Assembly: GCF_018873765.1 (NCBI RefSeq)
Contig: NC_057916.1
Location: forward strand, 29,363,501-29,427,500
Length of the DNA stretch: 64,000 nucleotides
Source: Telopea speciosissima
Lineage: Eukaryota; Streptophyta; Magnoliopsida; Proteales; Proteaceae
Reading direction: 5' to 3'
Positions 10,641 through 23,300 of the stretch are shown piece after piece (position 1 is the stretch's first letter; every line of letters starts with the position of its first letter). A program made the position numbers and the translations under genes. The notes below the pieces were generated by a model. The model had not been told where the DNA came from. It did no database searches and saw only the letters and a list, made by a program, of their open reading frames with translations.

Positions 10641-11663
10641 TTAAGCAATTAAGGACTGAAGAACCAAATAGAAAGATTTCTCTTCTTCTGCTAAAGAGCC
10701 ATTGTGGATGTCGGCTTGGAGCCTGGTTTGAAAATTAGACAGTTTAGTCTCGCAATCAGAGACAAGGGAAGAAATGTTACCAAAGGTGGAGGAGTTCCAC
10801 TCCTTGAGAAAACTTTTGACACTCCCAAGATTTTGGGCTAAAGAGATGAGGGGGGAGAGGTGGGGTTGGACAGATTTTACCCAAGCTTCAGTGACAATGG
10901 AGAGAAATCGTGGATGGGAAGACCACATGTCAAAGTATTTGAAGGACTTGGGACCAAAGGAAATGTAAGGCTGGATAAGGATGGAGATGGAACTATGGTC
11001 AGTGATCCCTGGAGGGTCAAAGGTAGCATGGGAGGAAGGGAAAGAGGTTAGCCAGGCTTCATTGACCAGAATTTTGTCCAGTTTGCAGGCAATCTTGGCA
11101 GGGCCAATTCTCCTATTATGCCAAGTGAGCTTCAACCATGTCCATCTCGGATAGTTCATCCCAATATTTTCGAGGCATTCATTGAAAGCCTCAACCGAGG
11201 AGTCCAATAGATGATCATCTCCCACATTCTCATGAGTCATGACCAAAACGGATGACATTAAAGTCCCCTCCCAAGACCCAAGGAGAGAAGAGAAATATTG
11301 CAAGGGCTGTCCAAAGAGTTGCTCTTCCAGAGGGCAATTAGATGCATAGACGGCGGTGAAGAGAAAAGGGTGGTTACCATGAGGATCAGAAATTTTGAAA
11401 TGGAGGAATTGGGAAGAGGAGGCCAAGAGATGGAGGTAGATGATGGTGGGGTTCCAAAGGCACCATAGGCGGCCATTAGGGTGGTGAGAGTAGTTTGAAA
11501 TGAAGGACCAAGAGGGAGCAATAGTGTAAGCAATGCTTTGGGCATTGGGATCTTTTATTTTTCGTTTCAATGAGACAACAAAAACCAGCATGGAGAGACT
11601 TAATGTGGGCACAAACATCAGCTTGCTTGGAAGAGGAGTTGAGGCCTTTATTCCATTGAACAC
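10641..11663 (-). pseudogene. LINE endonuclease (AP-endonuclease-like) domain
   Basis: The domain starts around 11673 with WNKGLNSSSKQADV and CLIETKNKR, the N-terminal glutamate motif of the exonuclease-endonuclease-phosphatase fold. It ends with ITDHSSISI, whose D-H pair is part of the active site (about 10990). Endonuclease nicks target DNA to prime reverse transcription. A frameshift lies near 11540. Upstream at 11680-11973 is a proline- and serine-rich stretch of the same element without a recognised domain. Confidence 0.8.
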
Positions 11664-11990
11664 AATGGTTCATTTAAGATCAAGGGGGATGGTGCAGCAA
11701 AATCTTCTCTGAGCCTGACAGAGGAGGGGCGGCATAGTAACAGATCAACGGCGGCAATATTCCCGAAGGGGAGGAGAGGTATTCATAGGACGAGGGGTGA
11801 GGTTGCAGGTGGAAGAGGGCCGATTGCATGAACCTGAAGGAGGAGGGGCAAGTTAAATGGGGAGAAGACTGGAGAGCCATGGTTAAAGTGCTGGGGACGG
11901 GCGGAGGGGATGACTGGGGGTACGGGTTTGAATCCACCGAGAGAGAGAGGCTGGGCTTTAGGGGATGGTCCAACAGGGAGGGTCAAATAG

Positions 11991-12574
11991 GCTCATCCGC
12001 TGAAGGTTCTTATTATTTTGTTCGTCACCTGCTTGTGTACTCAGCAACAATTTTATCTATGAAGATAGTTATTTGTGGTATTCAGCAATAATGCAATTTA
12101 TCAGTGGTTCACATGCTGTCTGGTTCACGGTGACCTTATGTTGTCAGGTCCTCAGCAACGTTATGTTGTTACTTGGTTTGCAGTAACCTATACTGCACTT
12201 TTACCAGTGGTTCGCAGCGACCTATGCTGCATTTTTATCTGTCTTTTTGTGCAAATTACTACTTACTATTTGCCTTCTTTGAGAAGGGCTTATGATGTTA
12301 TTGTTGCTGCTATGATATTTTGGATTTTGGTTGGTGTTTTCTATAGCTTATTTTGTTCGTTGCTGATTAGATTTATTCGACACAAAAAAAAATTCTCCTA
12401 TTGCTGCTGATGGTTGGTGTGTGCTTGAGTTGATATTGCTATCAAAATGAAGTTCTCTGTGCTCACTGGCGTCTATGAATTTTATATATGTTTAAGACTG
12501 GTGTTGCTTTTAATGTCTATTCTTGTTGTTCCGAACTGGAGCCTTATATATATATACTCCAGCTTGAGGGGGAG
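11991..12574 (+). mobile_element. 3' internal end of older copia with polypurine tract
   Basis: The sequence is non-coding, with recurring CAGCAA and TGGTTC words. It ends in GCTTGAGGGGGAG (12562-12574), the polypurine tract that primes plus-strand synthesis directly upstream of a copia 3' LTR. Confidence 0.6.
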
Positions 12575-12830
12575 TGTTAAGATATGTTCTGTGTTAGTCA
12601 CAATAGGGGAGTGTGCCTATTGTGATATGTTTGGTCTTCCTTAGTTTTATTAGTTGGAGTCTAGTTAGGTCAGTTGTGCGTGTGTGTAACCTACTCAGAG
12701 TCCGACTCTAATTTTGCTTGTTATTATAAATAATTCATTGGCAGACTACGATAGGTATGTTGAACCTATCATGGGTTTAGCTCTCTCTTCACAATCGCAG
12801 GTACTGGTTTCAGGTCCTGGTTTTGTTACA
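12575..12830 (+). repeat. 3' LTR of older copia element
   Basis: It starts TGTTAAGATATG straight after the polypurine tract and probably ends TTTTGTTACA. It contains a TATA-like TTATAAATAATT at 12724-12735. The matching 5' LTR is not in the window, so the element must start to the left, if it was ever complete. The right edge is an estimate. Confidence 0.65.
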
Positions 12831-13327
12831 GGCATCTTAACCAGAGAAACAAGTAACTTACTGATGGCATGAATCAAACAAAACTAATCACCTAAATACC
12901 ATTCACCAACGGAAAATTAGAGATGTTACGCATCTGAATACTTTGACTAGGTTTGTGTTCACTAGTGAAACCCAGACAGAATATCTCCCATAAAGTAAAA
13001 TAAAAACTGACTCTTCACATGGCCCCCACATGCCTTTGTAAAGCCCTCTTAACTTATGCGTAAGACATCCCCTAAAATTATGAACATTATTAGAATCTTA
13101 ATTAGATAATGCAGGCCCCAGAACTTTTCCCTTAGTACCAAGTAATGAAGAGAAATAGAAACAAAACATATCTAATTGCTGATTATGCTCAAATGAAGGA
13201 AAAAGTTTGAAATTGTCCACCAAAAAGTTCAAGCAAAAGATTTGGAATTGGATTATTCTTGTTTCTTACTGATTTTTTGCTCTGTGTGTGATCAAATTCT
13301 GATGTGAACTTATGTTTCTGGAATCAG
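12831..13327 (+). other. Intron sequence upstream of the exportin-like exon
   Basis: The stretch is AT-rich and shows no repeat or coding similarity that I recognise. It ends in a splice acceptor (TTCTGGAATCAG) at 13327. Confidence 0.5.
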
Positions 13328-15071
13328 CACTGAACTTGTCAGCTCGGCAGCAGATGCTCTTCTTCCATTGATCCTTTGTGAACAAGGTCTATATCAGGTA
13401 ATGTCTGTATTCTTGCTTTGACCTCGCCAAACATGTCTGGCACACAGTTGTGGGTTGCCTGAGCTCTAAAACTTTGATCCATCTAAAACAACCATAAGTT
13501 TCTCTCTTCTCTATTCAAATTTAGTGCTTTATCTCTCCCCTCCCACATGCACCCCAGGACACGCACACACACACTTAACGGAAAATGTAAAAGTGAAATT
13601 TGGTAATGTAGACAAGCTAGATAAACTTACGGTGGTTTTAGAAATGAAAGTATTTTGTTGTTGCTGGTCAGAAATGAAAATATTTTGTTGCTGATTAGAA
13701 AAAAAATGTTTCATTTGTATCAAACTGTATGAATCATATTGTTACTGATTTGGTATGAATAATAGCATTCACTGCATTTGTATCTCAGAGAGCTTAAAAT
13801 ACTTGCTTCCCCTCCCCCCCCCCCCCCCTCTCCTCCCTTTTGTCTCTACTTCTGTTGAGCTCTATTTCGAAGTTGGTATTATCTAGGGCACTTCATACCT
13901 TGAACAACTGCTGGACAAACTGAGCTGGGGCATTTACATGTTGAGTAGGGAGCTTTTCCAGGTTTCACTTAATATTTGGGAAATGGGATGCACTCATCCG
14001 ATTTGCCTTCAGAGGCAACTTGGGCATGATTTCTGCCACGTGGCTGGTCCGTTGGGCCCAAATTCATTGGAAGGTAGGCCCTTCCCTCCCTGATCACATG
14101 TCAATTTTGGGTCCAAACGAACCTTCCCGTGTGTTAATCAAGTGGACAAAAGTGGTTAAAAACTACTCATGGTTGGATATTTTGGACCATTGGGAAGAAA
14201 GATTGACATTGTGCTATACATGGCAGGCCGTTCTATAAATTTGACATTTGACCAGTAAGTATTGTCCTTTTTGCATTCAATGGTTTTGGATTGTGCGGCT
14301 TGACACCCAATATTGCAGAAACAGACCGAGTTGCCTTCCAAGGGGACCACACTGGTGGGGGTCAATTCTGATAAGAAAAATAGCTCTAAATCAGAGTAAC
14401 CACAAGATTTAGAATCAAATTCTGTGATTGTATTTCAGCACTAACATAATATTAGAAATCAATGATATGAGTGTAGGTGATTGAACAACACATCAGATAA
14501 TCAAAACAAAGAAGGGCAGGCTCCGTAAATGCTGCTCAAACAGTAATGAAAAAAAATCAGAAAACAGAGTAGAGAGTAGAACATTAGAGGTAACAATGGT
14601 ATCCCACTGATAGATCAGTCTCTCACTGTTGTGGTATCACACCCAATGCTAGCTGGTTGTGGGCCCCTCAAGATATGCATGTCGATCTCCTATAAGATGC
14701 TGGCTCGATATTCATGAATAGACCCAGGCTTAAATAAACCCATAAAATGGGCCAGATATTGGCGTGCTATATAGCCCCCTCAATATACCATTGCTACATC
14801 AAAACTCCCTGTATCTTTAGTTTTCTTTTCCTAACGGTCTTCTTTTGAGAGTATTCATGGTTCTCTTTTTTTTTGTTTGCAGAGATTAGGGCATGAGTTA
14901 ATAGAAAGGCAAGTGAACCCACAACTGAAATCAAGGTTGGCAAATGCATTGCACTGTCTCACTAGTTCAAATGAGCTTTCTTCTTCTCTTGACCGGATAA
15001 ATTCTCAGAAATTCCGAAAGAACCTTTATGCTTTCCTGGTTGAAGTTCGTGGATTTTTGAGGACAATGTGA
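13328..15071 (+). CDS. Exportin-4-like protein, last two exons (5' part outside the window or lost)
   Basis: Exon a is 13328-13397 (acceptor ATCAG, donor GTAATG) and exon b is 14883-15071 (acceptor TTTGCAG, stop TGA at 15069). The junction is in phase 0. Together they encode about 86 residues: TELVSSAADALLPLILCEQG, then LGHELIERQVNP, SRLANALHCLTSS and LDRINSQKFRKNLYAFLVEV ending GFLRTM. The spacing of the RLA-A-LT, LDR and F-V-G-L motifs fits the C terminus of exportin-4, a karyopherin that carries proteins out of the nucleus. This is from memory of the family, not a search. Exon a begins with the last base of a split codon, so more exons must lie upstream. The intron there would contain the transposon tower of 12.8 kb or more. 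Confidence 0.55.
13398..14882 (+). other. Intron between the last two exportin-like exons
   Basis: It contains a poly(C) run at about 13808-13829 and a short CA/AC tract near 13560. No transposon with clear ends is seen. The GC-richer block at 14000-14250 may be MITE-derived but its ends were not defined. Confidence 0.45.
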
Positions 15072-15942
15072 TGTGTTCTGAAAAAAGAGACGTGAAAATG
15101 GAATGTGGAAGAGGAGGAAAATGAGACTCTTTGGATTATATGGTTGCGTTTGCAAGCGGTCAGATGGCTGAGTTGCACGGGTATTGAGATTCTCTGCATG
15201 CCAATCTGAATGTAAATCACAGAAGCATCAGTGGATTCATTTGAATTTTTTCAACCATTGTTGATATTTTGATTATACGGGTGCCCTATTCTTGAGAAAA
15301 TTTAGCACGAGAAATGTGAAATCTGGGAAAATGATACAGAACCAAGATGAAGCCTCTTTCAAGTGGAAGTTTGCACATCTTCATCTGGATGAAAACTGTG
15401 AAGCAGTGGGGTTGAGCGTCAATTCAAAATGTAGAGAAACTCACTGTAAATGTGTCGAAATGTAAACTTGGAAGAAAGTAGATCAGAGCATCAAATTGTG
15501 AAGAGATAAGCAGGTATAAAAGAAGAAATTTGACGTAATATGTTCAGATGTTTGGCTTATCATTGATGTATTCTCTGGTTCTGCCATACTGATACTAAAT
15601 TTTTGGGGGAGTGGGGTTACTGTTTTAGAGATGCTCTGCATGTCATGTTTAGGTGCAGTAAATATTGCTTATATGATTCATTTCACATAAAAATAAAAAA
15701 AGGGGTTCCCCGACTCAACCCTGTGCACTGGTATGGAGTTTGGGTTATTATCACTAGATCTGGGAAAATCGGAAGTGCACCTTTTGATTGACTATAGCCC
15801 TGAAAATATAAGGTTGATTAATTGATACAGGAAAAGGATCGAATCTCCTTTGGGGACCTAGCTAGCTCATCCTCCCAACTAAATAAGGTATTTAATCTGT
15901 ACCCGCCATGTATAATGTTGTAAATGCTCTTTTCCCTCGTGT
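15072..15942 (+). other. Exportin-like 3' UTR and downstream spacer
   Basis: Transcribed 3' UTR probably covers the first few hundred bases after the stop. AATGTAAA/AATAAA-like words occur, but a single poly(A) signal cannot be chosen. No other gene is seen. Confidence 0.4.
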
Positions 15943-16280
15943 GTTTTTTTTTTTTTTTTTTTTTAATTTTAATGGTAAAAAACAAAATTTATTATTAGAA
16001 ATTAGAGAAATATACAGTGTTCTTAGTTTGGGCATATCTAGCAAGGTTCATGGCTAAAGTTGAACAAAAGGTGTCTCTTTGAGAATCAGAACATATGTCT
16101 TGGGCTTTATCAGAAATATAGATAAATTTTTTATAAGATGTCAAGGCCAAGGGAATTTAGTTGGAGATGGAAGAACATCAGTGATTTGTTGATTTGAACA
16201 TCATACTTCTTTTATCTTCAACCCCATATTAGTAGCATGGTCAAGGCTTGTCCGAATACTAAATAGTTCGGGTTTCATAC
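15943..16280 (-). mobile_element. LINE 3' end fragment
   Basis: A run of more than 20 T (15943-15964) followed by AATTTTAATGGTAAAAAACA has the form of a LINE poly(A) tail and 3' end on the minus strand. Only a short 5'-truncated piece follows, and its inner limit is uncertain. Confidence 0.5.
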
Positions 16281-16620
16281 ACTTGATATGGTTGGTTTTA
16301 ATGAAAAAGTAATATTAAGAATAAAAGAAATCATCAACAGATACATATGTCCTCTATATTGACCCAAACAAAGACAAAGCTAGTGAGACATCCCAAAAAT
16401 AAATAAATACAATGTCCATGGCCAAGCTTTATGGTTAGTATCATCGAACCACAGAGCAACTTCTAAGGAATCTGTCCATGCCTGTGTAGTGCTCCTTGCA
16501 GTACTTGCTTGATTCCTTGGATCTGTGCCTCTTTCCTGCATTCTGTAGAACCATGATTTACATACGCCCACACAAAGTCATCTTGTAATAGAATCATAGC
16601 AGCTCAACCAGAAAGTGTAG

Positions 16621-17372
16621 ATTTTTTTTTTGTGGTAAAATGTTGATTTATTCAGAAGAACATGTGGAGCTCATAGAAACCAAACATTGATTTTGGATAA
16701 AGGCCAAACTGTCCTACATGTTACGGACAAGGTCTTCTTTGCCAGGGAGTCAGCCATGTTGTTAAGCTCACTTGGAACAAATTGAAAATTATAGTAGTCA
16801 AAGTAAGACTGGATATAGAGAATGTATCTTCTAAAATAGGCATGACTAGAGTGGCACACCGTAGATTCCTTGCTGCAGAAAAGAGACAACGTCCATATTA
16901 TCTGTTTCGATTACTAGGTGTTTGAGATCCTCAGAGAGGGTTTCCAATAAAGCGCTGTGAATTGCCATGGCCTCTGCCATTATGGGAGTAGTGAAGCTAA
17001 TTGGAATCAAGACTGCAGAGTGGGGTATTCCTTGATGATCACGACAAATAAAACCCAGACACTCATTCCTCGAGTTTGAAGATAGGCTGGCATCACAGTT
17101 GATTTTTTAAGGAATCTGAATGAAGGGGAAGGGGAAGGGGAACCCATAGATTATGAGGAATAACACCAAGTCGGTTGTATTTTCCAGAAATCGAATTGGA
17201 AAGAGGGTAGTTTGCTTGATAAAATTCATGGAAATGTCTCTCAGCCAAAGTAATAATTTCAAGTGGTGACCATTGACGATGCCCAAATATAAAATTGTTA
17301 CGTGCCAACCACAGATACCAACATATAAAAGAGCAATGCAACATCAGCTCCTTACTCATAGTCTTACTGCTT
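16621..17372 (-). mobile_element. 5'-truncated LINE with RNase H-like domain
   Basis: The tail is the T-run at 16621-16632. On the minus strand, 17093-17359 encodes CSFICWYLWLARNNFIFGHR, the segment that precedes the RNase H domain in plant LINEs. This is followed by a MAEAMAIHSALLETLSEDL stretch (about 16935-16985) and then ELNNMADSLAKKTLSV (about 16720-16770), the end of the RNase H-like domain. Frameshifts occur near 16895 and 17030. The copy lacks everything upstream, as usual for truncated LINE insertions. It belongs to a different LINE lineage from the copy at 7881-11990, which has no RNase H. Confidence 0.78.
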
Positions 17373-17374
17373 GA

Positions 17375-18170
17375 GATGAAAAACTCACCGTCGATCCATT
17401 CATGAAGGACTTATGTTTATCACGTCGACCCCCAATCACGTCGATTGGGAGGCTACTGCTTTAGAAGTGTGAACTAGTCGTTGGTGTACTTCGGACACAT
17501 TGTCAGTGGGGGGACAACCCGGGATTGAAACAGATGGAAGTGATTGCGCCATGGCCGCGGTCTCGCTTGCTACGGAAGAGGCCGGTCTTCTGTGATGAGA
17601 AATTCAGTGATGTAGTTCTCAATCATCCCACTTATGAGAAAGAGCTCGATGCGTTGGTGCGGTGCGTGGGAAAGAGATGACTTGGTGGGCGAGGAAACGA
17701 TTGCCCATAATTCTCATCGGCCAACTGGTCTTCCAAATTACAGCAATCACAAAACGTCCGTTGGATGGAATGTAGCAATTCCATCTTATTATGAGGTGTG
17801 GTAAAGGTGCTCAAAACGAGATAGCAGATATGTTATCACGTCCGCCAATTGCTACAGCTTGTGTTATCTCACACAATAGCCTTTTGGTGCATTATGGTTA
17901 TGATATGAGGAAGAGTACACTAGACATCAAGGGAGAGGTTGAGTCGGGGCAATGACTCAAATATCGTTCATTTTCATGCGCCTCCGGACAAGTTTTGTAT
18001 TCCAGTTGGTGGGCGCGATCTGCACGGGAAGCACATGCTTATTGGTATCGAATAGCAAGACACAAAAAAAGGGGTTGGCGAGACACTTGCTAATCTGCAA
18101 CAGTCTTGTTATTGGCCCCACCTTGGAAGGACAATTTATAGGATCATAGGTAAATCAGTCAGTGGTGAAG
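17375..18170 (+). mobile_element. Ty3/gypsy polyprotein relic (RT, RNase H, integrase N terminus)
   Basis: In shifting frames the + strand translates to an FGHIVSGGTT segment (RT end, about 17490), HPTYEKELDALVRCVGKR (RNase H, about 17625-17680), ADMLSRPPIA (about 17825-17855) and a GETLANLQQSCYWPHLGRTI-like zinc-binding integrase start (about 18075-18140). The order RT, RNase H, integrase is that of Ty3/gypsy. No LTRs were found. Stops and frameshifts make it an old fragment. Confidence 0.72.
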
Positions 18171-18877
18171 GGAGATAGAACGAGCGGTCTAGGACTAATG
18201 TATGGAAGTTTGAGTGGACAACTCCATGATCGACGGAATAAGTTTTTCCACTTCATCAAAAGAACAATGGGATGGCTTCTGGGTCAACTGAATCATCCCT
18301 TGGTGTAAATGCAATTGCAACTAGTCTGCCTCTGCTTCTGGGTCTTTCTCTGAGTCAATAACTGGAACAGGAGCAACAGGTGCGTGCAATAGAAAGCTAT
18401 CTCAAAGGGCTTCCATTCAGACCAGGATGGAATACCTATTAATTAAGGGAAAGGCCTATTGGATGGGGGTAACTGGAATCGTGCGCATGGCTCCATCCAA
18501 CGAAAATGTGAGTCTAATCTTCTCCTCGATCCATTAAAGTGTAAGTCTAACCTCCATTACCTTCTGGGACTTTGTAGGAGAGACTACAATCCAACGAAAT
18601 TGATCGAGCAAAAGGCCAAGTTAAATAGATCAAATGACCATATGATATCAATATGGAATGATGATACAAGGGTGGTAGAAAAAATAAATTTAAAAAATTG
18701 CATTATATTTATCATTGGAACAACGAAAGGAGGAGACCGGAATAGACGTAGATTGTTTATGCACTTGAAAATGTTAATTAAAATTGAAATTAAAAGAGTT
18801 AAGTGGAATATGTTAGAAAAATAGAAAGATTTCGAGCATGTCATAAAAAGGAAAAAGGTTATAACAGCAACAACCAT
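18171..18877 (+). other. Unassigned spacer, possibly decayed gypsy sequence
   Basis: An open frame at 18459-18824 (121 codons) has no recognisable motif and AT-rich codons, so I do not call it a gene. Nothing else is supported. Confidence 0.35.
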
Positions 18878-18964
18878 AAAAGACGAAAGAACCAACTGGT
18901 AAAGGTAAAAGACGAAAGCAGCAACTGGAAAAGGTGAGAGACGAAAGAAGCAACTGGAAAAGAC
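18878..18964. repeat. 29-bp minisatellite, three units
   Basis: Three consecutive 29-bp units (18878-18906, 18907-18935, 18936-18964) share the core GACGAAAG(A/C)A(C/G)CAACTGG. They differ at a few positions each. Confidence 0.85.
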
Positions 18965-20319
18965 TTCAGTCCTGTCCTTAAACCAACCCCACCCCACCCC
19001 CGCGGCCTTCCAAATCAGATTTGTTTAAAAAAAAAAAAAACCATAGGAAAGAAAAACATGGCAATATGACTCAACCTCACAAGTAGGATCCTATTACTTG
19101 TATAAGATACGGTATCTGCAACATATTACCTCTGCATCTCTTCTAGAACAAATTGAAGAGGTTTTTTCTACCATGAAGAATAAAAATAAAAAAGGTTTTC
19201 AGGGCTACTTGCAAGATTTGTTCTCTAAAAAAAAAAATATATATATATATAAAACTAAAGAAAATCACCTGAAATATGTTCTCTGAGAAAAGCAAGGGAA
19301 ATGGGTGGAAGGGGACGAGCAATGTCGCAGCCGGGCTACTGGGCACCAGTTCTCTGAACCGTCATGTTTTCCAAAGAGATCGTAACCTCTAATGCTCATC
19401 TTGAGGGATGTTCTTACTAGAAAATAATCCACTCTAGGCATAGTTGATATCAATGTTAATAGTTAAAATATCGTCATTAATAACTTGAGACAAAAAAAAA
19501 ATATACAATATTAGCAGAAACACAAATGAAAAACCTCAAGATCAAAGCAAGTATCTTAACCTCACGAAACAATCCTAACTCCCTATAAACAAATAAAAGA
19601 TGAAGGAGGATTTCCATCGCAGTTATAAATATAAAAGAACTCAAAGAGCACGAATACCTCTCGAAGGTTCTATATGTGCAAAAAAAACTACCTTCAAACT
19701 TGATTAGTAGTAAACAGAAGATAATAAATGTTCAACCAGATCACACCTAAGTATCACTAAACCCTGAGAACTCAAAACTCAAAAATAGCTCTAACAAAGC
19801 CCTATTCCAACCTGTCATAGGCCTTAGCCAGCCATATTTAACTTGATAGCTACAAAACCAGACTTTCCCTTCTTATGACTTAAGATAAAACTCAGGTTTT
19901 ATATAGTTGATATGCAAATTGCAGAAAGATGGCAGGAATTGCACTCCCCATGCTACATGGCAGGTGGAAAAGTGCTGAAATTTGGTACACACTCTACTCT
20001 GCTCACAAGTCAAGTTTTAACCCCTTCTGTTATTCTCTTTTTCATGTTTCTATAAATACTGGAATCAGCTGGAGTTGCATTTATCTGCAAAAAGAATTAA
20101 TCTTACAATACCCAAACTAAACTGAAAAAATAATGCCCAGTAGCAGTTCACCGCCTAAAATTAAATAAGGACAAAAAAATTCATCACTAAATATTACACA
20201 AGGTGAAGGATTTTTTTTTTTTTAAATTCCATCAACACTACTTGGGCCATGCTGCTTGGTTGGACCTGGCATAGTTGAGGTTATAAGTAGAAGGTGGCAA
20301 GGCAAAAATAACAAAATAA
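18965..20319 (-). other. Spacer and PMT 3' UTR
   Basis: The right-hand few hundred bases should be 3' UTR of the methyltransferase gene on the minus strand. The rest is AT-rich, with A-runs (19027, 19490) and a TA microsatellite at 19239-19250. No coding or mobile feature with clear ends is visible. Confidence 0.4.
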
Positions 20320-23300
20320 TTACTCGGTATCTCTGAGGCTCTCGCTTGTCAGCCACATTTTCTTCTGAATAATAAACACCATCTCATCTCCATCCGGCTC
20401 TGAATCAGATTCGGGATCAGCTGTTGCTAGCACTTCCCAGTGCAAGGCAGGTAAATACTTTTTAATGAATTCCACCACCGGTCGCTTATCCCGCACAATA
20501 ATGAAACCCGAAGGTCTTAGAATACGGTCCATCTCTATAAGCAGATCCAAGGCACTACATTCTTTCTTCTCGATGTCTGAGAAAACAGTCCAAGCGTGGA
20601 GAAGATCATAAGTCCGAGGATAGGTTGAGAAGGCTTCACACCTGTCAATAAGCAAGACCCAGGTTGTCATTTAAGTTATCTATTGCTATCTATATCCATA
20701 GGATAATCACTGGCTTTAATTTGTCTGTTTTGTTTCAGCTTAATCAAAGCTTAAAAAGGGAACAATTATGTCAATTGGATGGGATTCTGATTACAATTAT
20801 CAGGGTTCTAGAATACAGATTCCCACCCCCACCCCCACCCCAAAAAAAACCAGCATAAGATCACTGTTTCCAGGATCCAACCATCACACATAAGCCACCC
20901 CGAGGATTGAGTATCAGCATAGACAACCGAAAAAGAAATGGTGGAAGAGTAACTATTGAGTTTGGGAAATTCCCTAGTCACAGGTAGAAATAGAAAAGTT
21001 CCTGGGATACAGCAAAAAAGGGTAAAAAGTAAACATAATCAGACATATTCGATACCAAATTAAGAATGTTCATCATTTAATAGGCACTGTGTTTCTACTA
21101 CTTTAGTGTGCATTATGAAAATGAAAAAACTACACTATGCATAGTGAAGCGCTACACTTCACTATCTACCACATGGCTGTACATTGGTGGGTCCTTGTGA
21201 TTGAGGACCAAGCAACCATTTCATTGGTACAATTTCAGCCTAAAAATGACTAGAGAAAGTGGCTAAAATTATAAAATTGTCATTTTGTATTTTTATATCC
21301 ATTTTTGTCTGATTATTTTTTCATAATTTTACTGAAACTTTGAATCAGAGTTTAAGACGCTTTACTTAGTAATTTTGGTATAAAATTTATAACTGAAATG
21401 GATGTGGGATCCTTTATCACATGGACTAACAAATGTATTGCCAAGTGGCAAATGGTGTAACGCTTCCGCTTCATTAGGATAGTAGAAGAACAACAACAAA
21501 CTCAGCCTAATCCCAATTCAATGGGGTCTGCTGCATGGATCCAAACAAAACAAAGCAAGGAAAAATGAATTCTGATCAAAAAAGGGAAAGAGGAGGAATG
21601 AAGAATGGAAAATGCAAAATGAAAGATGGAAATAAATAGAAAAATGAAAGATGAAAGATTAATAAGAGGGAAGATGCACAACCCAGCACGTCAGGAGAAT
21701 CTCAGCTAAATGGAGTCTGCTACATGGATCTTTGCCCTCCAATAGGTTCTATCTGAGGTCATACTTGGGACAAGACCTAGACTAAGCATATCCTTCACCA
21801 TTTCCTATTGTCATTTTAGGCCTGCCCTTCGCTATTTTAGCTCCTTCATTACCTTCAATCGGAAACATATCACTCCTCCTTATTAGGGCGTCCCTAGGCC
21901 TCCGTTGAATATGACCACACCACCTTAAACGACTCTTTTGGAGAAAGTGATGATAATTGGATGATTCAATACCCAACCAATTTTGGGCCATGAAAATAGA
22001 ACTGCCTCGATTCAAAGGCATTCTGGAAGCCTAAACTGAGACATATTATTGAAAAAATAAAGGATCTTGCCTGCTTCCAAACATTTCTATCTTTAGCAGG
22101 TTCAGGTCAATTTAACTTTTAAATTTTTCAAGTGAAAAATTAAAGGAGCTTGTCTTCTAGGCTTCTAGGAAGAACAGCGCTGTGAGCTTAGATGAAGAGT
22201 AATGCATTTATTACTCCCACCAGTGCTGGATTCATGAGCAAGATAGTTATTTACCTATTTCTTCCCAAACAATTTAGGAAATTATAACATTTCAAGAGTT
22301 CTTTGCATACCAGTTGTGTACAGTGCCAATCAAGCCACGGTCATATATTAGCTTGAGTGTGTTTGGTCCATCTTCTGGCACAACATTCATCACCCAAACA
22401 TTTTTGTCTTTCAGAGCAGCCGCAAAAGATCCAAAGTTTGCCTTCATGTCCATTAGATTCCGCAGAGTGTCGGGCTTAATTTTTGGACTCAAAAGGTTCC
22501 AGTAACTGTCAACCCTGCGTCTCCAAACTCCCTGCGCCCAAATAAACCATTAACACACCAAGTTCTCATCAGTGAGATCCCACAGAAAGGCAAATTTACA
22601 ATTGTGTGCAGAGGAGAAATGGTTGACTTGGATTACCGTGTCCTTTTCAAACATTTCAGTAGAATAGCCAAAATCAGCAAGGCGTGGAGGAGGAGAAGTT
22701 AATCGAGCTGGCCAAGGAGCCAATCCACTACCCCTGTCTCTTTGGTTTTCTGAGAAAATCACAAAGATGGACAGTTATACACATTCCAATGTAAACTTCT
22801 AATTAGTGAGAAATAGTATCAACAGACAATCCATAAACAAAAATTCAAATAACATGTGGAAAGTTCAGAGGAAACTGCATACAGTTTGGACATGAACCAA
22901 TAAAAATGAACAGCACATAGAACTAGAAGAAAGGATAGTTCTCCCTGTAAATCAGTAGGCTAATGGTCATTTTGTAGGCCATTGAAATAAAAAAGAATGG
23001 GAGGTAAGGATTTTCAACCACCTGGTAGCCGGAAAAGACACCTCCTATAAATGACTATAACCTACTTTGTACACACAATGTTCCACAACAGTCTCCAAAC
23101 AAAGAAGAAAGAATTATTTTGAGGCAGGCTTTCTACATCGTCTTCTTAATTTTTTTGCTAGAATACGTTACATTTCAAGCAGGAGGACAGGAAAATTTTC
23201 ATCCTTATTTCAGTGTTAAAATTGTTTTTCTACTTCTTACCTCCACTATTGGGCTGTAGCAAAAAATAATTCCAAAAAGATTACAGTAAATAATTAGACC

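Larger units (their letters stand above)
7881..11990 (-). mobile_element. L1-type LINE (non-LTR retrotransposon), degenerate
   Basis: The 3' poly(A) tail appears as a T-run at about 7888-7900, followed on the + strand by GGTGAATAAAAGTTCATTA, a typical plant LINE 3' end. On the minus strand the order is proline-rich leader, AP-type endonuclease, reverse transcriptase and a zf-RVT zinc-binding domain, as in plant L1 elements lacking RNase H. Many frameshifts and stops break the ORF. The 5' edge near 11990 is approximate. A clear target-site duplication was not found by eye. Confidence 0.88.

Noticed and set aside
18459-18824. Open frame of 121 codons on the + strand
   Set aside because: No motif, AT-driven composition, no promoter or splice context, and it follows a decayed gypsy relic.
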